Assembly: GCA_001600095.1 (NCBI GenBank)
Contig: BCIX01000001.1
Location: 7,279,198-7,343,197, forward strand
Reading direction: 5' to 3'
Length of the DNA: 64,000 bases
DNA from: Bullera alba
Lineage: Eukaryota > Basidiomycota > Tremellomycetes > Tremellales > Bulleraceae
This document shows positions 1-12,644 of this stretch, piece by piece. The notes under the pieces are model-generated. The model was not told the DNA's origin. It searched no databases and saw only the letters and a list, made by a program, of their open reading frames with translations. A program made the translations under genes and the position numbers. Positions within the stretch are counted from its first letter, which is position 1. Each line of letters opens with the position of its first letter.

Positions 1-123
1 TACTTGACGAAAGTCCTTCAGCCCTGGTTACAGACGGAGCTCAATACGGAAGGAGAGAGCGGATGGGAAGTTTTGGTCAGCAAGACCGATGCAGATCCTC
101 TAAGAACAGTGTAGAATGCATCA

Positions 124-3100
124 TCACTCGTAGAAGATCTCCCCGGTGAGACCAGCTTCCACCGACGGCCAGTCGACCCCGGCGTTCGAGTACACCCCCT
201 CAAACGTATCTATACTAGCGCGGGAAAAGAACGGTTGTAATTGACGCAGGCTTGTGATCGACCTGGTCTCGCTCAAGCGGGGTTTGCGGAGTCCACCCTC
301 GGACGTCGCCAGCTCTAGAGGCGGTGCCTACGGTATCAGCGGTGTCGAGATTCGTGGACTCACCTTTGAATCCACCTGCTCGGACAGGATCTCAGAGATG
401 ATATCCATGATAGCCTCGGCAGAATACTCTTCTGGCGGGTAAGCCGCGTCCGTGGTATCCGTCACAAACATCCACTGATGTATCTGAAAGTCCTCCGACT
501 GTATCACCAACAGCAGGTCCAGAAACTTGCAAGCCGCCAGGGCCAATTGCAGTGATTCCGAATTATCCGCCGGTGTATCCTCCATGATCGTCTCAAACAC
601 CCGTAGTAGCTCTGCGAGGATGACAGGCCAAAAGTTGGTCAGATGCTGTGGACTGATCCTACACATGAGGACCCGGAGGCACAGATACACCTCGCTGTGG
701 ACTCTCGGCGAGACGACGTTGGTTCGGAGAATGTCCACCAGCTTCTCCTGTATCGCAGGGAGTTGGGTCAAAAAGTGATTCTGCTCCGCGGCGAGAATGA
801 CGAATGATAGGCGACGAAGGTTGAGCGAACGCGTGATCATCTCTTGCTCTCGATTGGTGAAGATGTTGGCGGAGGGTGCGGCCGTGATGCGACCGAGTAG
901 ATCCGCAAACCTCTCCTTGTCTCCGTCCATAAGCGCGCAGATGAGAGGCTTCCACCAGGTGATTTCGTCGGGTCTGCAGCGGAAGAAGCGATTGTCGTTG
1001 AATGCATCGCCGACAATAAGCCGCCATGACCGGGTCGCAGAAGGGATCTTGGTCATCTCGTGGATGATCCTGATGATCGAGACGTCTACGCGAGACTGCT
1101 TGAAGGCGGGGGTGACAATGTTGGCAGAGACAAGCAGGCATATGCCGGTCGCCCGGTCATTGTCGCCCATGAACGATCGGATATTCGGAATGACACCATC
1201 GGCGAGATAGTCGTAGATCTAGAGTCAGCAGTGTCATAGACTCTGACTCACGCTCTCCTGACCATCCAACACGCCTTTCTCATCCGACAACAATGGCGAG
1301 GCGCTGACGACTCTTGCGGCATTCGCCGTCACTGCATCAACCAGCTTTGGGTAGACGTCTTGGAGATCCCTCCTGAGCTTTTTGTCTTCCAAGGCGGATG
1401 TCGTCGCGACGGTCTGACCGAGGGCGGTGATGCATCTAGAGTCAGCGGAGAGCTACACTTGTACTCACTTGAGGAGTGGGTAGAGCTGGGCCTTTGCATT
1501 TGGCGTGCCGGCGCTTGTGATCATCTCGCGGGAGAATGAGAACATGGTGTTCCAGATCTGGACTGCTATAGGCGCCTCGAGTTGCCGGATGTAGGCTTCT
1601 AGGAACGCCATGGCAGAGGCAATGGCACTAGAGTTAGCGCCGCCACTATAGTCACTCACGAAAACGAGAGGCTCCGGCTTTGCTTCGGCGACAAGCCATC
1701 GGTGATCACCTCGACCACGCGTTGAGCGCTCGGTGCCAAAGAATCGACAAAGTGGAAGATCGAGTTGGTCTATCATCAGCGGGTTCAATGGACCTTGCTC
1801 ACTTCTACATCAGGGGACGGATCCACCCAGGCTTTTACGCTGACACCGATCACGGACGACGGGTGGGTTTTGAATATCCGCAGGGAGACCTCTTTCGACT
1901 TTGTCCTGATCCGACTCATGATCCGAGAGCGGGATGCAGAGGTAGGTCCGGAGGAGTCGGTGGGCGTGGTGATAGTCCAAGTCACGAGCAATGTTTCCAA
2001 CAGAAAGTCTTGCGAAGGTGAATCGTCTGCTCGAGGCTGAACATCAGCCGTGTCCATTACTTGAACCCACCCTCTCATCCGTCGCATCCGCCACAAAGAC
2101 TCCAGAGACAAGACCAAAGATGCCACTTCCGCCCTCGTTGCCCACTCTCCCTTCGGCAGGTCTCGCCCCCACAGAATCCACCGACAACAACCTCTCGATA
2201 CAAGACAAGAGCATGACCGGCTCGATGTCGCTCAGCGAGGTCGGCGACGACTTGTCAAACGAGTTTCTCAGCTCGATCATCAATGATCGGAGCTGCTCAC
2301 TCAGACTCGTGATGAGAGTGTGAATTATTCCGGGTCGCGAGGCGAACTGCGGGGCCATGAGGATGACAAAGTCGACCCAATGCTGCATGACCGGTCGGTT
2401 CGACGTCGAGCGGATACCGTCAACAGCGAGGTGGGCGATGATCGTGTCCATCTCGTCTCCCTCGGTCAAAGACGTCGATCTTCGGTGCGTCTTTGCCATT
2501 GTCGAAACTGCCGAAACGGTTGAGTGCAGAATATGCAGCATCTTGCTCTGAAGCGTGACGGTGTGAGTTTGAGTCGCAATGTTGAGCTGATCGACCAGTG
2601 TCCGGCGAATCAAGTTCAAGCTTGGTCTGTTGAGATCCTGCCTAGTAATTACCAGTTGGAGGAGTTCGAGGATTGAATTTTGCAGTCGAATGATCTGTGG
2701 CCGCTCTGCAGTGCTCCTCCGTCCGTCGTTGGCGGATTTGAGGTGGCTCAAGGTCAGTCGTGGCGATTGAAGAGACTTACCTGACGAGGACCAAGATCAC
2801 ACTGCTGAGATAGTCTCCTGTGATTGATGCTATCTTTCAGCTCGAGCCAAAATTTGGACTCACCCTTCTCAGCCCGGCTGACCAGGGAGGGATGCACCGA
2901 GACGCCAATCTGGGTGGACTGGCACGCCTTGCTCAGACTCTTTCCCCCGAATCGGAACAGTGTCGTCAAGCTCTCGACCTGGTATTGCACCACTGGCAGA
3001 TCCACACTCCCACGACCGGCCACATCACCGCTCGACGCGGACGGGTCAATCAATCTGCACAGAATGGGATCCACCACTCTACAGATCAGCACCGAATTCG

Positions 3101-5769
3101 ACTACGACTCACCGAAAGTATGACCCGAGATTACACCGCATCCACATTTCCCCCGCCCTCTGTCTATCAGGATCCGAGCTCTTCAACGTGTCCAAGACCA
3201 ACGCGATCGAAGTGTTGAACATTTCCCCGGGCAATAACGAGTCGTCGGTCAACCGCCAGAGCACACCAAACGCCTTTAGATCGTTGGAAAAACGGGTTTG
3301 ATTAGAGGTTGAGAGCTGGGCGCAAATGACATTCTCCAAAGTGTCGAGTTGGGTCAATGCGTTGAAATCCCAGATGAGCTGTACCACCCTGGCATGGAAT
3401 ATCGCGAATTGCGGTGACAGGAAGCGGAAGAGCTGGAATTAGCTCTGTCCAAAGAGTCAACTCACCGCTTCTATCACTCGAAGGCCAGCACTTTCGTGAC
3501 TGAGATCCACTTTCGTCTCAAAGACACCCGAGCGACATAGCTTGAGGACCAACGTTGACACCGCTTCCACTACGGGAAACGTGGCATCTCGCTCAAGCCG
3601 CCGCAGGGCGTTCTGAACCCAAGTGTCACCGCTCATCGCAGAAAGGGCAACCGCATCAGCGTCGACCAAGTCGGTCGCAATGGCAACGCAGTCGACCGCA
3701 TCGTTCACATCCAGAGACTTGTCGCCAACGAGGTCGAGGATGATCTTGGCGAGTGACGGGAGAGTGTGGAGAATTATCGACTCGCTAGCTCTGTCGGGTA
3801 TGCTCGAGGTGTTGTATAGTTCCGTGGTGATCCTCGAAACGTCGTCAGGGCTCGGAGACCGCTGGAGAAGGGCCGAGGGGATGTGCCGGAACAGTAGACG
3901 AGCCAGCTGAGTATCGCGATACTGTCCGTCAGCTTGGCCAGAGCATTCGCTCACCTTTGGACCTTGCTCCAATAGCCATGCTAAGACGAGCGGGATATGG
4001 AGATGCATAACCTCTTCGTCCTTTTGAGGTAGAGATGCCAGTATCCACCGGAGTAGCTCGTCACCCTGCCGTCAGCTAAATCCAGCCTCTAAACTCACCT
4101 CTGTACTATGCCCACTCAGAGAATGGAAGATGGCCCGCCAGATGATGAGCGGCTCCACTGCGTCGTACACGGCCGTACCGGTGGTCGTGGCCTATGGTCA
4201 GCGGTGCCAACCTCTTGACTCACCTCTTCAGCACTAATACGACCCGTAAGACTCAGCCGCCTGATAGCCTGTAGCGCCGGAACACCCAAACGCTCGGATA
4301 GCGGAGCGCCAATCTCCCATCTATCCAGCAGGGACAAGAACACCTTGAACGGTCTCTGCGCGTCTTCCAGCGGGTTCTCCATCTCGCCGAGTAGGGTGCT
4401 GGAGAGTATGCCCAGGCCATGGCTCTGAAAGTACTTCGCCTGGGCCTCGTGATTGTCGTCCGTGCCGAGAAACCAGGTGTAAACCCTCCGACTGAGAGAC
4501 AGCTCCCGCTGCAGAACCACCCCACTGGCCGCTCGAACCAAGAGAGCTTTCTCCTCGTCATTTGCGTCACTGCAGTCAGCTCACAAACCAATCACTACCC
4601 ACCTGAAGACCGTCCCGTCCAGTGCTATAGCCCGTAGCAACAGGTCCAAGCCTGCTCGCTGAACCAGACTATTCTGGTCCTCTAGCACCGCCGCCACTCC
4701 TCGAATGATCAATCCCGTATCGCTAGAGCTGACCGCTTCGGGCGGCCGAGTGAGCGTCTTGGACAGGTAGTTGAGACCGGCGAGCCGGGATGTTGGGTTC
4801 GAGATGAGGACGAGAAAGATGTTTTGTAGGAAGAAACCTGGGGAGATGGCCTTTGACATCCGTTGAAGTAGTGTCGACACCTGCCATCAGCAAAGTCCCT
4901 AACGATCACTCACTCTATCGAAAAAGTCGCCAGTCTCCTCCTCTACACCCGGGAGAAGAGCCAGTATGAGCGCCTTTGTCGCTGGTCGAAGGTCGCTTCC
5001 CAAGGGCAAGTAGTACGTCTCGTAGATGTTGATGAGAATGGGGCGGACCGAAGTCGCGGCAAATTGAAAGAAAGGAAAGAGACCCGAAGACCATATCAAG
5101 AGGTCCCGCCGGAGGCCGTCAACCTGAGGTCAGCGAGTCCTATCAACCAGACTCACCCCTATCGCCGAGAAAATATGCGCGTAGACATCCAAAGCCCGCT
5201 GATGAACACCAGAGGGCAGAGCCGGGTTCAGACATTGTGCCAGACGCTTGGCCACGATGAGCTTCCGAGGTATCTCGTTGTAAGCCGGTGACGGAGATTG
5301 CAAGGTCTAAACCGTCAGCGACGAGCACCTCCTCGACTCACCTTGAGTAATCTTGACAAAAAGGAGATAAAGTCTGCCCATTCATTCACACTCTCAAACG
5401 TCTGGAGAGCTTTATCCACCTGGGCCGCATACTTCTTGTACCTCCCATCGTTGGCGAGCAAGGACGCGGCGGCCGCTGACTGTGAGCTCTGAGCTTGACT
5501 ATTCACTCACCTCGAGTGGTCCGCCGACGCTGCTCTGGCGTCGTCCGGCCGCTGGCCACCTCGTCTGCATATGCCGTTGCAGTAGTCTCCTGCTGAGAGG
5601 CCGAGGAGCTGCTGCGTGATCTGCCTGGACGCATCAATTTGGCCAGGCGACCATGCGATGCGGGTCGGCGAAGTGTCCTGCCTTCTGGATCTGGGGAGAC
5701 CGTCCGCGTGTTTGGCAGCGAGGAAGGTCCTGCCTCTGGCTCGTTGATGATTGGCGTCCCCGTCGCCAT
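124..5769 (-). CDS. DOP1: Dop1/Dopey family trafficking protein
   Basis: Very large protein of roughly 1,600-1,700 residues in many exons. It belongs to the Dopey family, which acts with Mon2 (and in yeast the flippase Neo1) in endosome-Golgi traffic. After a Ser/Arg-rich leader of about 85 residues come hallmark Dopey N-terminal stretches: KYAAQVDKALQTFE...NEWADFISFLSRLLK, then IPRKLIVAKRLAQCLNPALP and SGVHQRALDVYAHIFSAIG. Helical-repeat sequence follows to the C-terminus. The ATG at 5769 (MATGTP) opens the exon joined to this domain. Introns are short with CTGAC/CTCAC branch sites; several read as GTGAGT...CAG on the minus strand. The last exon (SITSLRQLQPFF...GEIFYE) stops at 124-126, so the gene appears complete, with only its 3' UTR reaching the left edge. 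It is divergent from the triple-START gene. Family assignment is confident; exact internal exon borders are not. Confidence 0.88.
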
Positions 5770-6009
5770 CCTGCGTGCTCAGTGCCGTATGAGCAAGTGA
5801 ACGTATTGTTGTTGCTTTAGAAGGCTCGGCTTGGGTGATGTGGAGGTCACGTGAATGCGCCGGTGGATGGCGTCGGACGATGTTATGACGGCTTCAACGT
5901 AACTCAACGGTACTCTTACACCTCTATACCAAGCTTCTGGCATTGCCAGGGTATGCCCACGGCGACAAGTCAGCCCTCATTTGAGCAACGCTCATGACCG
6001 GTCCCCAGG
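5770..6009. promoter_or_regulatory. Divergent DOP1 / START-gene promoter
   Basis: This 240-bp spacer lies between the two start codons and must hold both 5' UTRs and promoters. It contains a perfect 8-bp palindrome, TCACGTGA, at 5847-5854. That is the classic E-box core of bHLH factors (Cbf1/Pho4/SREBP-type in fungi). No clear TATA box was seen. Use of the E-box is inference. Confidence 0.45.
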
Positions 6010-9000
6010 ATGCGTCTCGAGACTCTCGATGACGGAACAAAGTGGGTCAACTTGGCAAGTTCATAGCTGACTCTAGGCTGGAAGCTGCGTGGTCAGACGC
6101 TCTCACCTCGTCGCTGGCATACTTTCGAGCCCTCCTAGCATCATCCGGGTCGTCGTCTTGGAGACCAGTCAAAGTCCTCCCATTGACCGCCTCGAGCGTC
6201 GCTCACGATGACGGACACCACGGCACCTCGATAGGACGGGTCACTGCCGGGGATGTAGCCGTGCACAGGCGGAGTGGGAAGAGCGGGGAAGTGTATCGCG
6301 CAGTGGTAGAGGTCGAGTGTGGAGGAGACGTCAGTATAGACACCTTTAGGGGCTGTCTTGTGACCTCTGAGACGAGGCCAAACTGTGAGTCTAGACTCGA
6401 GACTCGACTGACGACAGGGGACCGGATGGTGGAAGAAGCAGAGACTCTGGACGTGCTTGACGCTCATACGAGGATAACGAGGACAAAATACCGTCTTGGC
6501 TGGCCTTCAAGGTAAGCGCCCCTATCGACATGGCTAACACCAGTCCCCGGGACGCAGTGACAATATCCAAAACCCTAGTCGATCAATACACCCTCGTCGA
6601 CATCTCCACCTCTCTCCCTCGGTCTCGACACGAACCAGCCTACCTCCGTCCAGCACCCCCCTTTGTCCGCGCCCACGTCTCACTCCTTGCGTGGTGTATT
6701 CAATTGCCCAGCAGCAACGACCTCGATAGTAAAGCCCGCATCACATGTTTCTGGTCTTGGAACCCAAAGGGCGCTTGGGCAGTGGGTGGGGGCGTCCCAC
6801 AACACCTGCCCTCCTTGATGGTCGGATTGGTCGACTATGTTGCAGAAGGAAGCGACAAGGTCCCCTTGCTCAACAACTATGGCCCCGACATCAGCATCAG
6901 CTCTGTCGAGTATGACACTGCCAGAGTCACTCTCTCCGTTGGCTACGCTGTGGTCAATTCTGGTCAGGAGGGTGAGGGTAGTAGTCGACAAACCGAATTC
7001 AGCCTCTCCTCGACTCAAAGCTGGGACGTACAAATCCACGTGAAAACACAGCAAGGGCAACAGTCATCCTCTACAGAATGGTCATCGTTCGTTGGCCAAA
7101 TGTCACCCATCAGTGTCAAGGCTGCCGCGCCAAAGCGACTAGTATTGCGTTTCGCCCATGCCCCTCTACTCCTCGATGAAGAGCTAGTCAGAGTCAAGGT
7201 CTCGATCGAGCGGACGACCTCGGTCAACCCAGGGATCAGGATCAACGGTATCCCAGTCACCATCGAGCGGATGCCGGCGAGGCCGCCCAAACGGCCTCTC
7301 TTGGACGATACTGGTAGCTCTAGCGCAATATCCCTTCGAACTCTCAGTACAGTCGGGCCGATGACCACTGACACGGTGTCCCTGAAGCGAGAAGGAAGCA
7401 GGACTGCGGCAGCAGAGAAGAGCATTGCGTCGCTGATACGGCGTAACTACATCTGTAAGTGAAGACCGTTATTCCCGCTGACAATAGACTTTACTTCCCT
7501 ACTGCAAGAACCCGAGGCGAAATGGCGACCAGTTCTAGACAACCGAGGGGTTGCGATACACCAGCTTGACTCTATCGACAAGACGCTAGTGGTATTCCGT
7601 GCCGAAGCGGTATTCGTCGGCGTCAGCATATGGGACCTTTTTGCAACTATTGCCAACCCCGGCGCCCGCTCCATCTGGGACAAGAGTCACGACGAGGCGA
7701 GCTTGGTAGAAGACGTCAACGAGCTCACCGATCTCTGGCACTTTCGATCCAAAGCCGCATGGCCCGTGGCAGCTCGAGACTCTGTCATGCTGCGGACGAC
7801 ATACAAATCCTTGTCCTCGGTACACATCTTTGGGTTCTCCGTTGAGGATACCGACTTGTTTCCCCGCATTCCCCCGTCAATCGACCCAGTGGTGATCCGA
7901 ACTCAGGTCGATCTGCAGGGATGGTCGATCGAATCGCTTTCTCCAAACACTACCCAGGTCACATTGCTCGAGCAGAGCGATCCTCGGGGATGGTCAAACA
8001 AGTCGTCAATACCCCAAGTGATGATGTCCACGCTTGCCGGGATCGGCGAATTTGCCATCAAACACGGTGCTCCGCCCATAGCAACACGACTCGGTGGAGC
8101 TCGAGCCGTGTTCTCCAAGTACGACGTGGAAAAGGAGAGCTATCGGTTCGAGTACGAGGCAAATGAAGCTAGGCGATCGGGATCATCCAGCACATCTACG
8201 GCATTCCCACTGCCGGTCGCTGTTCGAGCCGTCGACGAGAGTAGCGATTCCGGCAGTCTCAAGTCCCTGTCCACGTCCAAACCAGCTCTCAATCTCGAAT
8301 GCGAGATCCGATGCGACGCGGATCAATGGTCAAACAGCTATTCCATCGTCATCGACCCTCCTCACGCCTCTATATCCGCCCTACGCCGGCATAAATTGTC
8401 TCAAGGGGGAGGCGGGCTATGGTTGACCATTGAGCACAGCCCGCTCGATCTCGGCTCGGATCGAGTCGTGGTGACTGTGCGGCGAGGCGCTGTCGTCGTC
8501 GGGGGAAAGACCAGTGTGATCGTAAACGGCAGCAAGATAAAGGTGGATTCGGAAGAATTGCCAGAGACGGATGTCAAGTTGTTGAAAAAGCAGAAACGGG
8601 CTCGACCCACCCGAGCGCCATTGGACCAACCGGCTGCCCTGGGTACATTGCGCAAAAAGCAAAGTACGCTAGACATCAACGCGTCTACCGAGCACCCACG
8701 GACAGTCTCTCAAGCGTCTAGCTACTCTCGCTTGACCATTCCCCTGGCCAAGTGGTACAATGTTGCCGCCGAATCCACCCGCTCCGCCATCATCCCCATG
8801 CCGACACAAACTTCTCGCAACGCTACGAACCTCACTCCGGTTGATGCCGCCGTTCAAGCACTCGGTCAACTCACCCGAATGCACGGGGATAGGGACGGTG
8901 AATCGACGGATCCACACTCGTGGCAGCAAGTCTCGGATAGGGACGGGCTCAAGGTGGAGAAAAAGGTGGTCAATCACATTTCCGACACGTTTCCCGTGTT

Positions 9001-10972
9001 CAGAGCAGGCCGAATCATCGAGGGGTTCACTGCGGAAGAGGTCTCTGCAACGGTATCAATGACGAGAAAAGACGAGAGGTTTGAAAAGGCCAACAACCTC
9101 GAGTCGTACGGGATCGGAATATACACTAGCCATACTGTCGCCCACACCACCTTTCCATTCAGAGACCGGAGTGTCCTCTTGGCCAACATTGTCGCGAGAT
9201 TACCGGAAGGTCCGCCACCCTCGCCCTCTGTCATCACACACTCGGCATTGTCCACCATCCTACATGCGTCTACCTCGGCCTTTGACCCAGCGACGACGAA
9301 CCTCGATCCGGCAAAGTACAACCCTGCAGATTTACCACCAGGTAAGGTCATCCTGGAAGGCTGGATTCTCGAGACTGTGGACCCATACTCTCACGAGCAG
9401 TACGCCATTCCCTCTACGCGATGCCTGTATGTCGTTGTGGTGGACTTTGGCGGCAGCATGCCGTTTTCCGTCAACAACATGCTCAATGCCGCTTTGCCTC
9501 GGAGCATACTAGCTGTGCAGGCAAAGCTCAACTCGCAAGGACCTCCCTCTCGACCTCGCCTCCCCGCACCTACAGTCTTGGCACCAGACTCTACATACCA
9601 ACCACCCTGGGCTCTAGATGGCCTAGGGGATGAACGAATGGGTGTCGGCAGTGAGAGCGATGATACAAGATTCACGATGACCGTAATCGTCCAGCCCACC
9701 TCGAAAAGCCGCGATTCCGACTCCAACCTCTCCCTCACCCCGGCTCTTCGACACACCGACAGCAGGGTTTCTGTCAACTCGGCCAGATCGACAGTGATCG
9801 ATCTAGCAGAGGAGATTAGAAGAGGTCGAAAGGATCTGGTGGTGCTCGAAGTCGAGGTTGGTTCGAGGATGGCGAAAGAGGGCTGTGATATCAAGCTCGT
9901 ATCCCAATCACTCCCCGCGGCTCAGACAATACAGCAGGGGTCCGCCTCGATACTCCCGTTGAGACTTTCGGGTGTCAAGACCGACCTCCCCTTCAAGGTG
10001 TCGATAACGGCGCTAGCACCGTCGGTTCTGCAATCGGCGTCTCTCGACCCAGGAGCATCCGCACGACATCTGCTACGAGTTGTGCTGCCCACGTCTGGCT
10101 TTGAGCAGCAGGTGGACGATCCACTAAGCGGTCGAACTCCACCACTACCTCGACCCCGATGGTTATTGGACCTGCTCAACGACGGTGCGGTGGTCGAGCT
10201 CTCTCTTAGTCAACGAGACACGGTTGGATATCGATACTTGGACGAGGAGCTGCCCGTGGAGGAGGACAAGAAGCTGCTAGGGACTAAGGACGTGCGGGCT
10301 CAACCCGCGAGACTGGTAAAGTGAGTGAAAAGCCCGTACCACACTGACTTTAGTCGATCGACACACCACAGTCACAGCCTAGCAACCCCGCTCGCCGTGG
10401 CCAAGGAGTATGCAGCTCGAGTGGACAAGGTGACCACTGCTCCGGTCGAAGTCGACATTTCTGAACCCATCGAGGAGCCCGCCCCCGCCGAGGTCAAGGT
10501 GAGTTCCTACTTTGACCAGGCTGACCCCCAGCCGCGAGAATCAGAGCCAATGGCACCTACTACCTCGGATCCCAAACGATATTCATTCTGGAAATACCCC
10601 AAGCTGGGCTTCTCCAACTCTGCTCCACACTCGCTCACCTCCAGCCCTGTCAAAACGCATGTCGCGACATTACCTGAAGTCAAACTCGATGTGGAGCCTG
10701 AATCCTCAACCATAACCCCGCCGTCTATTGTCACAGAGTTCAAACTCCTCCAACCGGTCATCTCGCTCCCGAGCCTCATTGTGGCGTGTCTCGTCTGCCT
10801 GCTGCTGGGATCATTGTTCAGATCGCTGTTGAGTGAAGCGGACTATGTGATCTATCAACCCCCTGGAGGAGTCACACCCCCGGGTGAACATTGGCGAGAG
10901 CTAAAGCGGATAATCGAGTGGAGAATAGGTTGGAATAGGGATCTGATCATAGCTGTAGCCCGGCGTAGGTGA
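6010..10972 (+). CDS. Triple START-domain, tail-anchored lipid-binding protein
   Basis: About 1,600 residues. The ATG at 6010 opens an 11-residue exon (MRLETLDDGTK), spliced over a GTGGGT...CTAG intron into KLEAAWSDAL. Three START/SRPBCC-like segments are visible. The first is around residues 90-280 (FVRAHVSLLAWCIQLPS...RITCFWSWNPKGAWAVGGGVP). The second is around 480-670 (VFVGVSIWDLFATIANPGARSIWDK, then RSKAAWPVAARDSVMLR). The third is around 940-1,140 (SWQQVSDRDGLKVEKK..., FPFRDRSVLLANIV, then TRCLYVVVVDFGGSMPFSVNN). Acidic and Ser-rich linkers separate them. Near the C-terminus one hydrophobic helix (LPSLIVACLVCLLLGSLF) precedes a basic tail, as in a tail anchor. Introns are likely at 6385-6417 and 10499-10531, both 33 nt and stop-free. 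START domains bind sterols or other lipids, so a role in lipid transfer or sensing at a membrane is inferred. I know no gene name for this architecture. Confidence 0.75.
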
Positions 10973-11024
10973 TGCAGGCAATGTGCTCATAATTCGCATC
11001 ACAATCCAAGCGATATACAACAGA

Positions 11025-12644
11025 CTAAATGACATCCTCGATCGCGGTCGTACTGTCCACTGGATGAATCTCCTGAGCCAACTTTGACTTTCTCGGCGGT
11101 TTCGACTTTGCGGGTCTCGCCTTTGGCTTTGCGACTGAAGGACTCGCGCTTTGGCCGGCGCTGGCCACGCTCTCCTCCCCGTCACCAATTTCGGACACGC
11201 CGTCCGCACCATGAGCATCGTCCACGGGGTGCTCTTGAGGAGCGACGGACTCGAATGATGTTCCCGTGACGAGCACCGGTCGAGCGGGCACTTCGGCGGA
11301 GCTTTCTGCCAGTGCAGCTGCGGCCGCGGCCTTGCTCTTGAGACGTGCTTGATCCTTGGCCTCTTTGTCCGCTTGGACCAGACGACCGAGTTCGGATTGT
11401 GGGCCTGAGAAACATGAGCCATGTACGAGGGTACCACACTCACCCATTCCCCAGGTCTTGAACTTCAACTGCCCGCCTCCGATCCCAACCAACGTCCTCT
11501 CTGTCGACGTCCACGACCTGACTTTTTCCTTTCGAGGGAATTTGCCCACATCGCCTCCATTGTTGAGCCAAAAGTACGTTGTGACCTGATATCAGCTCGA
11601 GTCTAATTTTCGCACCCACCCTTGGAAACGCTCCGAGGTTGAGCTTTGGTGCAACTATTGGCTTGCTGAATACTGGGAACCCGAGGGCTTTGGCATCGGC
11701 GGGCACGAATGGGGTCGACGTGTCGACTGCGGGAGGAGCTGGTTCTAATGATCAGTCCTGGCATCTACACAACGACTTACCGTCCGCCATGGCTGGCTCG
11801 GGAGACCCTCCCATACTCCTCGGGGTGGCGTCACCGGGCGTGCTCGTACCTCCTCGCCCATCCTCAGAACCCCCTCCATCCTTCCACGACATGAGCATGC
11901 TCTTCTTGATGCCCTTTCTCCAAGCCTTTCCAGGCCCTCCAGGTTTCTTCTTGTGACTCTTCTTCTTCCCAGAGTCGAGATCCTCAGGCTTGATGTCGTC
12001 TTCTGGCACCCAACCCGTGATCTTTGGCGTGCCTCTGTCCGGTGGACCATGATGCGATGCCCCAGCGACCGAAGGTTCCAGCCAGTCATAGGATTTGCGA
12101 TGGCCAGTAGCATCTGATCCGGTATCGAGAGTGTGGGGCGGAGGGTGCAGCTTGGTGTGCGTGGGTGATTTGGGTGTAGGGCGGGCCTTCTTCTTCGGTC
12201 GTGGATTGGACGTCTGCGCTACTGCCTCCGCTTCCGAGTCATCGTCGGAGGATCCAGAGGACGACGAGTATGACGCCTTTTCTGCAAGCGAGGATCGCTG
12301 GTGGAGGCCAAACTTGAGGGTGATCGGTGGCGGAGGGGACAGTGATGAACGATCAGACGCTGGCATGTTGGGGTACGAAGGAGGAGTGTTGGCGTCGTGA
12401 ATCAGGTTGTTCACGCTGGGGCGGAACTATGCGTGGGTCAGTCATAGAACGACAGGTGCTCGAGGGAACCCACTGTGAGCTTGACCCTCGGGACGCCGTC
12501 AACCTTGGGACTCTTGGACGGTCCACCGGTGCTCTCCCTGCTCTTCCCTTTGCCCTTAGGAGACGACACATTTCCCTCGGAGTGGTCCATGACTCTGGGA
12601 TGAGACGCTCTACGCTCGGAGACTGGGGCGTGGTCGACGTCCAT
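11025..12644 (-). CDS. Possible INO80 subunit Ies4-like nuclear protein
   Basis: About 480 residues in five coding exons, starting MDVDHAPVSER at 12644. An early VPRVKLTVGS/FRPSVNNLIHD stretch resembles the short Leu/Val motif that opens Ies4 proteins. The middle is Ser-, Pro- and Lys-rich, with KKKPGGPGKAWRKGIKKSMLM. The best-ordered block is PKLNLGAFPR-VTTYFWLNNGG...FPRKEKVRSWTSTERTLVGIGGGQLKFKTWG. It is followed by an Ala-rich helix (DQARLKSKAAAAAALAES). Layout and the K-x-RSWT...LKFKTW end loosely fit the Ies4 family, but the protein is much longer than yeast Ies4 (about 116 residues). The name is tentative; the gene itself is well supported by four clean splice joins. A further GTGAGT...CTCAG intron lies in the 5' UTR (about 12670-12705). 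Its stop is only about 50 bp from that of the convergent START gene. Confidence 0.5.

Noticed and set aside
1..123. DOP1 truncated by the left edge
   Set aside because: The last exon reaches an in-frame TGA at 124-126 after a plausible C-terminus (FFSRASIDTFEG...GEIFYE), so the gene seems complete.
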